A stretch of DNA of 64,000 nt from CAZSAK01 sp964605155 (GTDB lineage: Bacteria > Pseudomonadota > Gammaproteobacteria > SZUA-140): positions 1 through 64,000 of the forward strand of contig CAZSAK010000011.1 in the NCBI GenBank assembly GCA_964605155.1, read 5' to 3'. Positions 1 to 7,208 of this stretch are shown here, in pieces. A program made the translations under genes and the position numbers. The stretch's first letter is position 1; every line of letters begins with the position of its first letter. The notes beneath the pieces were generated by a model, which worked only from the letters and a program-made list of their open reading frames with translations, was not told the DNA's origin and ran no database searches.

Positions 1-3000
1 GGCAATAACCGGGGCTGGGATTTCCTGAAAGTTGTCAGGTGGCAGCCAGTTGTTCTGCGGGCCGACGAAATCAGCAAAGAAACGCCATGTCCGTCGCGCC
101 AATACCCGCAGAAATTCCAGTTGATCAACAGACAAGTCAGCTTCGGGCGCGTGTAAGGGTTTGCTGATCCAATTGGCAACGGCGGGCGATACCAGCCAGA
201 GCAATAAGACAGGTGCCCAGGAGAACCACTCCGCAGAGTGGCTTTGCCACATTGCATAAGCCAGCGCCAGCGCCACGACAGGCGCGAACCACATCTCACT
301 AAAAAAGCCACCCAGGGTATGGCGTGCATTACGACGCGCATAAGATCGCAGATGCCAGAGTAACAATCCGCGACGGGTGAACAGCATACGCACGCCCGAG
401 TGTAGAATCGCATCGAGACAAATCAACGTGTCATAAGGCAAAAAAATCAACGTCAGCAAGGCAAGTGCCAGCGAACGGCCCGCGGATTTGCTTGTCAGGA
501 TCAGGTGCGCCAGTAAATCACGTTCTTCAGGTTTACGGATGAGTTCTATTGTTGTACTCGTCAAGGTGTGCAAGAACAGGACACCCGTTACCAGCAGGGT
601 CCAGAACCACGTCGGTCCCGGACCATACAGCCAACCACCTGCCAGCAAGGCAAGCAGTGACGGTGGGACGAGACTGCGCCGCAGGTTGTCGAAAATTTTC
701 CACACTGACAAGGCCGTCAGCGGATTCGGTTGGCGCCTTGCTTTTGATGTATCTGAAAGAGGTGATCCAGGCACGCGCGAACGCAGCCACCCGGCAATCT
801 GCCAGTCACCGCGTATCCAACGGTGTCGTCGGCTGGCCTCCATAGCGAAACTGGCCGGATGCTCTTCAATGAGATCGACATCGGTCACGAGTGCCGAACG
901 CGCATAGCCGCTTTCCAGCAAGTCGTGACTGAGAATGAGATTCTCCGGAAAGCGCCCATCGACGGCCTGACGAAAAGCGTCCACATCGTAGATGCCCTTG
1001 CCGATGAACGAGCCTTCTCCGAAAATATCCTGGTAGACGTCCGATACCTCGCGTGTGTACGGATCGATGCCTGACTCTCCCGCGAACAGTTTGGTAAACC
1101 GTGACTGACTTGCGCTGGTCAGGCTGATAGAAGCGCGTGGTTGCAGGATCGCGTAGCCTTCGACGATGCGTCCCTTGTCGGCATCGTACACCGGCCGATT
1201 GAGAGGGTGAGCAATGTAACCTACCAGAGTGCGTGCCGCGTCGCGTGGCAGTTGCGTATCGGTATCCAGTGTAATTACATACTTGATCGAACCGAGGATG
1301 GAGACATCTCCGGCAATATCCGAGAATGCAGTTTGCCCCTCACCCTGCAGCAAGGCATTGAACTGCTCTAGTTTGCCGCGCTTGCGCTCATATCCCATCC
1401 ACACCTGTTCGTATGGATTCCACACCCGCGGTCGGTGAAACAGATAATAGATGCATGGACGATCTTCGCGGTAAGTCGCGTTGAGCGCCTGGACAGATGC
1501 GTGTACGTGGGCGAGCAATGCGTCATCCTCTGGCAATATTTGTTCTTTCGCGTCACGGAAATCCGTCAGCAAGGCGAAGAACAGATTAGCATCGCGATTA
1601 CCGAGATAGCGGATCTCCAGGGCTTCAAGTAAATCATCAATCTCTTGCGTGCTGCCGAGCAAGGCAGGAACAACAACCATCGTGCGGTGGCCCACCGGAA
1701 TACCTTGCGAAAAATCCAGGCGAGGTAACGAGCGCGGTGGCAAGATGAGTGTGACCAGCAAGTTCACCAACGGGACGACCAGCGCTGATACACCGATTAA
1801 ACCGGTGATTGCAAAAAACCATAAGCGCCAGTCGTTCAATTCGAGAATGGAGGGCTCAAATCCGCCAAATGGGAACAACACAACTGATGCCGCCAGCATG
1901 GTAAGCAACAGGATGGACCCGAGGTAAAGAAACAGGCGGAAATGCCGGCCCACTCGGGCAACACGTCTGTTCAATGGCAAACGGCATCTGACCGCTCGCT
2001 CAAGGCTCTGCCGTCCATCCTCAATCAGGTAGTATCCGACATGTGCGGTGCGGTTACTGGTACCCAATTGCTCTGCAGCAGTCTGCGCAAGGGCAATGGC
2101 TTGACGTGCCACCTCTAATTCAGTGTGTGTACAACCTCGAGCCACATCTTCTATCACATGTCGATAACGGTCGCGGGTGCTAAAATCCTGGCTGGCGTGT
2201 ATTCCCGTCGGGTCTTCACGCAAGGTCTGTTCGACGACGCTGAGCGACTCGACGTAATTTCTCCAGTCCATTGCGCCGATGAAACGCAGGCTACCGATAC
2301 TGTTCGCGATGGAGATCTGGTTCGCCGCAGCTGTGCGACCGGCCGCCGCTGATAATTGTGTTGCGGTTACCCCTTGTTCGTGTAATTTATGCTCGACCCA
2401 TGCTTGTACGAAGCCCATCGCGGGTCCCTGCGCCTGGAGTCTCGCGTAAAATTCCTCCACAAACGGTGCGGTCAGGGGCACATCGGCATTCGCAAACTCG
2501 GCCAACAGCTGTATAAGCTGTTTCGGTTCCTGTTCGGCCATCTCTAGCATACGGTCTGCCCATGTGATGGCCACGTCGAGTTCCTCGCGGCGACGCGCGA
2601 TACGCGCTCCAACACGGCGCAGGTTTTCCAGCAGCGCCAGCTGCAGCATGATCGGAAATGCCCACAACTCACCCAGCATCAGCGGTTCAGTAGTCTGGTA
2701 GGCGGCGATGAATTGGGTGGTGTTGTCGCTGTCGACACGGCCGTCCATGTGAGAGATCAGTTCCAACGCCAGGTCATAGATGCGCGGGAAACCGGCTGAC
2801 GGGCCGTCAGCCAAGCGCGGTAACTGCCGGCTGTATCCACGTGGCAGATGCCGACGCGCCAGACCGATCTGTTGTTCTATCAGATAGAAATTATCGAGTA
2901 ACCAGGCCTCTGCCGGTATGATCCGTTGTCCCGGCGTAGCGGCGGCAGTCACAACATCGTATGCCACCAATAATACGCGTTCATTATCCGCCAGTCGTGG

Positions 3001-3129
3001 CAGCAATCTGTCCGGACCCGGGTGCGGATCGATATTATGCTGATCAGCAAGCGTTACAGCGTGACGCTTCAATTGCTCGATGCTGAACAGCTCCGAGCGC
3101 AGTAAATCAGTATCCCGATCGCTACGCAA
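1..3129 (-). CDS. ndvB: Cyclic beta-1,2-glucan synthase, NdvB type (N-terminal part, runs off left edge)
   Basis: The frame is open without a stop from 3183 down to base 1, so at least 1,043 codons are present and the C-terminal half (normally the GH94 phosphorylase region) lies outside the window. The GT84 glycosyltransferase part is clear: DTDTQLP near residue 621, GEGSFIGKGIYDVDAF near 705, ILSHDLLE, then RRHRWIRGDWQ near 770, with hydrophobic membrane segments before and after. The family makes cyclic or linear beta-1,2-glucans from UDP-glucose at the inner membrane, for export to the periplasm. The end at base 1 reads NNWLPPDNFQE, typical of the linker after the synthase domain. The start is uncertain: no ATG or GTG exists in frame between the stop at 3184-3186 and the TTG at 3129. 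Family assignment is confident; start and integrity are not. Confidence 0.85.
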   Translation of the reverse strand, partial: MRSDRDTDLLRSELFSIEQLKRHAVTLADQHNIDPHPGPDRLLPRLADNERVLLVAYDVVTAAATPGQRIIPAEAWLLDNFYLIEQQIGLARRHLPRGYSRQLPRLADGPSAGFPRIYDLALELISHMDGRVDSDNTTQFIAAYQTTEPLMLGELWAFPIMLQLALLENLRRVGARIARRREELDVAITWADRMLEMAEQEPKQLIQLLAEFANADVPLTAPFVEEFYARLQAQGPAMGFVQAWVEHKLHEQGVTATQLSAAAGRTAAANQISIANSIGSLRFIGAMDWRNYVESLSVVEQTLREDPTGIHASQDFSTRDRYRHVIEDVARGCTHTELEVARQAIALAQTAAEQLGTSNRTAHVGYYLIEDGRQSLERAVRCRLPLNRRVARVGRHFRLFLYLGSILLLTMLAASVVLFPFGGFEPSILELNDWRLWFFAITGLIGVSALVVPLVNLLVTLILPPRSLPRLDFSQGIPVGHRTMVVVPALLGSTQEIDDLLEALEIRYLGNRDANLFFALLTDFRDAKEQILPEDDALLAHVHASVQALNATYREDRPCIYYLFHRPRVWNPYEQVWMGYERKRGKLEQFNALLQGEGQTAFSDIAGDVSILGSIKYVITLDTDTQLPRDAARTLVGYIAHPLNRPVYDADKGRIVEGYAILQPRASISLTSASQSRFTKLFAGESGIDPYTREVSDVYQDIFGEGSFIGKGIYDVDAFRQAVDGRFPENLILSHDLLESGYARSALVTDVDLIEEHPASFAMEASRRHRWIRGDWQIAGWLRSRVPGSPLSDTSKARRQPNPLTALSVWKIFDNLRRSLVPPSLLALLAGGWLYGPGPTWFWTLLVTGVLFLHTLTSTTIELIRKPEERDLLAHLILTSKSAGRSLALALLTLIFLPYDTLICLDAILHSGVRMLFTRRGLLLWHLRSYARRNARHTLGGFFSEMWFAPVVALALAYAMWQSHSAEWFSWAPVLLLWLVSPAVANWISKPLHAPEADLSVDQLEFLRVLARRTWRFFADFVGPQNNWLPPDNFQEIPAPVIA

Positions 3130-3179
3130 TGCTGAACGTGCGCGCGCCGAAAATCCTGATTCTATAATGGCTATGACAT

Positions 3180-3185
3180 TCTCCT
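3180..3185 (-). promoter_or_regulatory. Shine-Dalgarno AGGAGA before an out-of-frame ATG
   Basis: On the minus strand AGGAGA is followed directly by ATG at 3179-3177, but that ATG is one frame off the ndvB frame and meets TAG after one codon. The in-frame codons downstream of the site are AAT GTC ATA GCC ATT, none a normal start. Either translation starts at ATA, ATT or the TTG at 3129, or a base was lost after the original start. Confidence 0.4.
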
Positions 3186-3302
3186 AACTCGCACTTGGGG
3201 TAATCAGCTCAGCACCGAACTTATGATCCATGCCTGCAATGGTATCTTTGTTCTTTGCTCATGTAACCTTTTGCTTATAACAGGTTGTTAATCTTCAGGC
3301 CA

Positions 3303-3538
3303 ACCATTGCAATCCATCCACCGAGCCTGAGTTGGGGATTTCTTGCGGGCGGCGGCTTACTTGGCGGCATCGGTTTCCTATGGCATCGTTTATCGCCAGC
3401 CTGGCGTTTGGTCCAGAGCTGATCAATGCCGCCAAAGCGGGAATATTGTCGGCATCTATTGCTTCTGCGACAATGGGTATCGCGTTGTTGATTTGGTTGT
3501 CACCGCGTGTAAAGCGGCAACCCGATAAACTGAAATAA
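3303..3538 (+). pseudogene. nhaA: 3' remnant of Na+/H+ antiporter nhaA, frameshifted
   Basis: Two frames together read like the last part of NhaA. Frame one (3303-3377) gives PSLSWGFLAGGGLLGGIGF; after two bases the next frame (from 3380) continues MASFIASLAFG, PELINAAKAGILSASIASA and ends in a basic tail at the stop at 3538. In NhaA proteins this is the continuous GIGFTMSLFIASLAF...AKLGIL...S region, so one base of the expected Thr codon is missing at about 3378. The first three quarters of the gene (about 390 residues normally) are absent. It is a decayed fragment and cannot encode an antiporter. Confidence 0.75.
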
Positions 3539-3772
3539 GTTCATTTTCTGCTTCCGCAATTCACATAACACTATATTCATAAGTCTGCTGCTTGCCGATT
3601 ACAGATGCCCGCGAATTCGCATGGCTATGATGAATTGGATTGGAGAAATTCATTAAGCGTAGAATTGTTTCCACAACATAATGATAAATAAGGAGTAACT
3701 TTGCCAAGAATCAGGCCTTTGCAATTGCCCAGTATTTGAGGCTGATTTGCCAACTCAGTATTTTGTTTTTTG
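3539..3772. other. Intergenic, nothing recognised
   Basis: This stretch lies between the nhaA remnant and the convergent transglutaminase gene. It holds a 12-codon TTG ORF behind AAGGAG at about 3691 but no supported gene, RNA or repeat. Confidence 0.5.
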
Positions 3773-4624
3773 CTACAACTCGGATATCCATACCCCTACA
3801 TCAAGGGTGGCACCCGGAGGCCCAATAAACGAACCGGCGATTGGCGGTACCGATTCAGGTAACCTTGCCACTGCAACGGCAATGTGATTGTTTCCTACGA
3901 TTTCCCCGCTGGTGGGATCGAACCCTTTCCACCCCGCGCCCGGCAAGTATACTTCGGGCCAGGCATGTGTCGCACCGAAATTAGCCGTTGACGGTGGAGC
4001 ATGCAGGTACCCACTGACAAAACGTGATGCGAGTCCCAGGTACCGTGCCGCTTCCATGAACAGGTATGCAAAATCACGACAGGAGCCGCTACCACGAGAT
4101 AAGGTATCCATAGCGCTTTGCACACCGGGTTTCTCACGTATTTGATACAACAGAGACTGATGGATATGGTTGCTTATGCGCTGTAATAAGGTGTATGTCT
4201 GAATCCGTTCAGCGGATGTCCATATATTCGCTACCCATTGAGCCAGCATGTTATTAACCTTAGACTCTAGTAAATCCAAATAGGGTGACAACAGCACTTT
4301 GTCCTCAGGTGTATAGGCAAACGGATAGTCGATTGCATAATCGGTCACCAGAAAATCAAGGGGTTCCTGGTTATATTGCTGAATGATGACTTCGCTCTTA
4401 ATCATCAGCTGATTGGCCGGCAAGTCGAAGGTTGCTATCGCGACAGAATTATCTTCCACGTCGCGATGCCAACGCAGGATAGCAGGAGGTGTGATCTCCA
4501 GCATAGATGATTCGATGCGCAATTCATGACCTTCTCTCGGGCGCAGGAGCAAAGTATGTGGTTCGAGCCGGACAGCGGCAGAGAAATTATAATAGGTACG
4601 ATGAAGAATTTTGAATCGCTGCAT
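3773..4624 (-). CDS. Transglutaminase-like family protein
   Basis: A 283-residue cytoplasmic protein with no signal peptide. Residues 1-80 form the bacterial transglutaminase N-terminal beta domain (MQRFKILHRTYYNFS...RLEPHTLLLRPR). The papain-like core follows, with catalytic Cys182 in GSGSCRDFAYLF, His220 in GATHAWPEVYLP and Asp236 in GFDPTSG, so the triad is intact. Proteins of this COG1305 type are usually thought to be cysteine proteases or amidohydrolases rather than cross-linking enzymes, and the substrate is unknown. Such genes often sit with circularly permuted ATP-grasp or alpha-E genes, but none is next to this one. It appears to be a single-gene unit. Confidence 0.85.
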   Translation of the reverse strand: MQRFKILHRTYYNFSAAVRLEPHTLLLRPREGHELRIESSMLEITPPAILRWHRDVEDNSVAIATFDLPANQLMIKSEVIIQQYNQEPLDFLVTDYAIDYPFAYTPEDKVLLSPYLDLLESKVNNMLAQWVANIWTSAERIQTYTLLQRISNHIHQSLLYQIREKPGVQSAMDTLSRGSGSCRDFAYLFMEAARYLGLASRFVSGYLHAPPSTANFGATHAWPEVYLPGAGWKGFDPTSGEIVGNNHIAVAVARLPESVPPIAGSFIGPPGATLDVGVWISEL

Positions 4625-4975
4625 ATTTTGTCCTACTTTTCAATAGATGGCGAAAAAAACATAGGACAATAAAGTCGATTAATGATGATGCACGCCTAGC
4701 GGTGATGATACTGACACAATTATTGTGATACAGACAACTACCTCGATTACACACACAAGCCGTCTTACGGGTTTCATTGCTATGTTCGAATGACCAATTA
4801 TTACCTGGAAGCGTAATAAATAAGGGTACCAGAAAAACGGTAGGCATTTATATTTATTGGCGATTCCGGGATTTACACCATATATAACCCGTTCATTACC
4901 CCTTTTTCAGGAATGGTGGCCTATAAAGTCCGAGTTCGGCTGTGTGTAAATGCCCACAGTTTGATTCAAGAAAAA
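4625..4975. other. Intergenic 351 bp, nothing recognised
   Basis: AT-rich spacer upstream of the transglutaminase gene and downstream of the dioxygenase-rhodanese gene. An 86-codon minus-strand ORF (4587-4847) overlaps the transglutaminase start and has an unconvincing composition. No terminator hairpin or RNA motif stands out. It presumably contains the transglutaminase promoter. Confidence 0.4.
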
Positions 4976-6013
4976 TTATGACACAAGTGGGTAATGTGAA
5001 TCTTTCCACATCTTAATACCGCCATCCAACGCGATTGTGCGGCGGTAACCCATGTCCTGTAACATAGCGGCTGCCAGGGTGGAGATCTTGCCGAACTCGC
5101 AATAGACCAGGATGCGCTGGGTCGGGTCGGGGAGTATTTCGTTGACGCGCAGTTCCAGCTGGCCGCGTGGTATATTGATCGCTAGCGGTATATGGCTTTC
5201 CTTGTAGGCGTCTTTCTCGCGCACATCGAGTATGATCATGTCATCCGTATTGGCTTCAATCTGCCGCCTGAGTTCTTCCAGTGACATGAATCTGATCTTT
5301 GATGCGGCCTCCGAGATCATCTGTTCCACGGTCTTGCCACCTGTGCGATTGGTGCGCAGTGCCTCGGTCAGGTGCGTCGGCATGCTCAGATCCAGTTCGC
5401 GCATCTGTCGGACGAATTCATCCCGTTGCCGTTTCTGCAGGCGCGGATTGTTGGCGATCTCTTCTTGCAGCGTCGAACTGCTGCGGTTCTTGTAGTCGTG
5501 TCCGGGGAATACCATCAGATCCGGGGACAGTTTGAGCAGGCCTTCGAAGAGACTGTCGAATAGTTGCGACGGATCCCCACCGGGAAGATCGGTCCGACCC
5601 GTACCGCCGATCAGCAGGGTATCACCCGTCAGTACCCGGTCGGGCAGTATCACGCATAACGAGTCGCTGGTATGTCCCGGGGTATGCATCACCCGCAGGC
5701 GCAGCTTGCCGACGATAACGGTTTCGCCGTCGTCCACCGGCATGGTGACAAATGGCGCAACGCTGCTGCGGTGCATGACCACCATTGCATCGAGTTTCCT
5801 GCCCAGTGTATGGCTGGAGGTGAAATGATCCGCGTGGGTGTGCGTGTCGAGGAGATATTGGATGCGCAGGCCGGCACGACCTGCTATCGATAGATAATGA
5901 TCTGTTTGGTCACTCTTCGGGTCGATGATGATGGCGTTGTGTGTATCGGCGCACCCGATCAGGTAGGAAAGACAACCGCCGCTGCGGATTTGCTCGAATA
6001 TGATGTCGGACAT
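4976..6013 (-). CDS. Persulfide dioxygenase-rhodanese fusion
   Basis: 345 residues in two domains. The metallo-beta-lactamase fold (1-235) has the iron ligands of ETHE1-type persulfide dioxygenases: H58, H60, D62 and H63 in HTHADH, H114 in TPGHTSDS, D131 in LTGDTL and H172 in FPGHDY, plus GGTGRTDLPGGD. The rhodanese domain (about 245-345) has the active-site loop CEFGKIS with Cys305. The same order is known from bacterial persulfide dioxygenase-rhodanese fusions of about 355 residues, which oxidise glutathione persulfide to sulfite and exchange sulfane sulfur with thiosulfate. It is the last gene of a probable MarR-Nudix operon, 18 bp after the Nudix stop. The dioxygenase assignment is strong; the physiological sulfur source is inferred. 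Confidence 0.85.
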   Translation of the reverse strand: MSDIIFEQIRSGGCLSYLIGCADTHNAIIIDPKSDQTDHYLSIAGRAGLRIQYLLDTHTHADHFTSSHTLGRKLDAMVVMHRSSVAPFVTMPVDDGETVIVGKLRLRVMHTPGHTSDSLCVILPDRVLTGDTLLIGGTGRTDLPGGDPSQLFDSLFEGLLKLSPDLMVFPGHDYKNRSSSTLQEEIANNPRLQKRQRDEFVRQMRELDLSMPTHLTEALRTNRTGGKTVEQMISEAASKIRFMSLEELRRQIEANTDDMIILDVREKDAYKESHIPLAINIPRGQLELRVNEILPDPTQRILVYCEFGKISTLAAAMLQDMGYRRTIALDGGIKMWKDSHYPLVS

Positions 6014-6031
6014 CAGTCGACCCTCCCACGG

Positions 6032-6505
6032 TCAGTGTGTAGTCTCACCGTTATGAATTGAAATAGTCTCTGGTATTCGGATGGACCATCTGTCACCGAG
6101 TAGTTCCTCGACCGCCCAGCATTTTATCTTGGAATGCTGATCGTCGCAGGAGACCATTATCTCACTTTCCAGATCGATCACGAACACCAGCACGACATAA
6201 TGGGTGGTGATGTCGGGTATGTCGAGGTAGTTGTCTTCGTACATGTGTTCACTGGCGCCGAGCAGGCCGGGATCGTGATCCGACAGGTCCAGACCGATCT
6301 CTGTTTGTGATATCCGCTTGATGGCATCCCTGATGGTCTCGTTCTTGTGGATCCTGCCACCCGGCACAAACCAGAAACCTTGCGCAGGTCTGTTGGTCCG
6401 GTTGCCGAGCAGGACATCTTTGTTAGGGTTCCGGATGATCAGGTCGATCGAGGCCAGCGGGAAGGAATCAATGATCTCGATGAATTTATGGTTCTCAGTG
6501 TTCAT
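6032..6505 (-). CDS. Nudix hydrolase, GDP-mannose mannosyl hydrolase type
   Basis: 157 residues. The features point to the GDP-mannose hydrolase subgroup (Gmm/NudD): early SFPLASIDLIIRN, then LLGNRTNRPAQGFWFVPGGR, a Nudix-like box from G50 (GGRIHKNETIRDAIKR) and an aromatic/His-rich second half. Those enzymes split GDP-mannose or GDP-glucose to GDP and the sugar with Mg2+, and their Nudix box lacks one usual glutamate, as seems true here. The gene lies between a MarR regulator upstream and the dioxygenase-rhodanese downstream, a setting that does not obviously match sugar-nucleotide metabolism, so the true substrate could differ. Confidence 0.75.
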   Translation of the reverse strand: MNTENHKFIEIIDSFPLASIDLIIRNPNKDVLLGNRTNRPAQGFWFVPGGRIHKNETIRDAIKRISQTEIGLDLSDHDPGLLGASEHMYEDNYLDIPDITTHYVVLVFVIDLESEIMVSCDDQHSKIKCWAVEELLGDRWSIRIPETISIHNGETTH

Positions 6506-6570
6506 TTATATTGTCGGGATTGTGCATGTAATTCCCACCCTGAACCGTATACTGTCGAGAGGGTCGTGGA

Positions 6571-7077
6571 TCATACCGGGATTACATGGATGATATCCAC
6601 CATATGTCCCTGTATGTAAGTTAATTTGTCGTGGTGTTTTTTCTTGGTCAGGTTGTTTAGGAGTCTTGTCAGGGTCTTGCGTGTTCGACCGCACTGTTTA
6701 TCCGAAATATTGGTGAACATCTTCCTGATTGCAGACTCGTCACGGTGCGTGCTCTCGACGGAGAGTCCGCGGCCCTTGTCCGTCAGGGGTACCAGCGGTG
6801 AACGGGCATGGCGGGGATTAGGCTCCAGGTTGACCAGGCCCCGATTCTTCAAGGAATTGACGGTGACTTGGACGTGCTGTCTGCTCACACGGTATTGTTC
6901 CGCGATCTGGGGCACTGACAACTGCTTGTCAGGATAGAGAAATTCCAGCACTGCCCGATCGGCTACAGAAATACCAAGAGATTCCAGATACTTATCAGCC
7001 TGCTGGCCCATCGCCTGGTAAACGCGGCGAATCAGCCACGTGATTTGATACGGATCAGAATCCTTGAAATCGGCCAT
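6571..7077 (-). CDS. MarR-family transcriptional regulator
   Basis: 168 residues from the ATG at 7077 (MADFKDSD). A TTG ten codons upstream (7107) is also in frame but lies inside the operator palindrome, so the ATG is preferred. The winged helix-turn-helix spans about residues 35-110: LSVPQIAEQYRVSRQHVQVTVNSL forms the helices and GLVNLEPNPRHARSPLVPLT the wing with its conserved Arg and Ser. N- and C-terminal helices would form the dimer interface. No cysteine appears in the regulator, which argues against thiol-based sensing of persulfide by the protein itself. It heads a minus-strand series with the Nudix and dioxygenase-rhodanese genes and probably represses them and itself through the palindromes at 7097-7127. 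Confidence 0.85.
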   Translation of the reverse strand: MADFKDSDPYQITWLIRRVYQAMGQQADKYLESLGISVADRAVLEFLYPDKQLSVPQIAEQYRVSRQHVQVTVNSLKNRGLVNLEPNPRHARSPLVPLTDKGRGLSVESTHRDESAIRKMFTNISDKQCGRTRKTLTRLLNNLTKKKHHDKLTYIQGHMVDIIHVIPV

Positions 7078-7096
7078 TGTGATATTTCTCGTGTTT

Positions 7097-7127
7097 ATAT
7101 ATGACAATTAAATTGTCATATATGACA
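7097..7127 (-). promoter_or_regulatory. Palindromic operator(s) of the MarR operon
   Basis: Bases 7097-7123 form a perfect inverted repeat with 13-base arms (ATATATGACAATT / AATTGTCATATAT) around one central A. Overlapping it, 7114-7127 is a second perfect palindrome, TGTCATATATGACA. Both carry the half-site ATATGACA. The pair lies 20-50 bp upstream of the MarR ATG and just downstream of a TTGACA (minus strand, 7139-7134), so bound regulator would cover the -10 region and block RNA polymerase. The palindromes are read directly; assignment to this MarR protein is inferred from position. Confidence 0.75.
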
Positions 7128-7208
7128 GTTCAATGTCAATTATTAATGTAATGGGGTTAGACTTGATACAATGACAACATGCTGCCTAATAGATTGGCAA
7201 GCAGGCTT

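Noticed and set aside
488..2665. Many ORFs of 60-140 codons on both strands
   Set aside because: All are shadows of the continuous ndvB frame, which is open from 3183 to 1 and carries family motifs.
4587..4847. 86-codon minus-strand ORF
   Set aside because: It overlaps the transglutaminase start in another frame and its product has no domain-like features.
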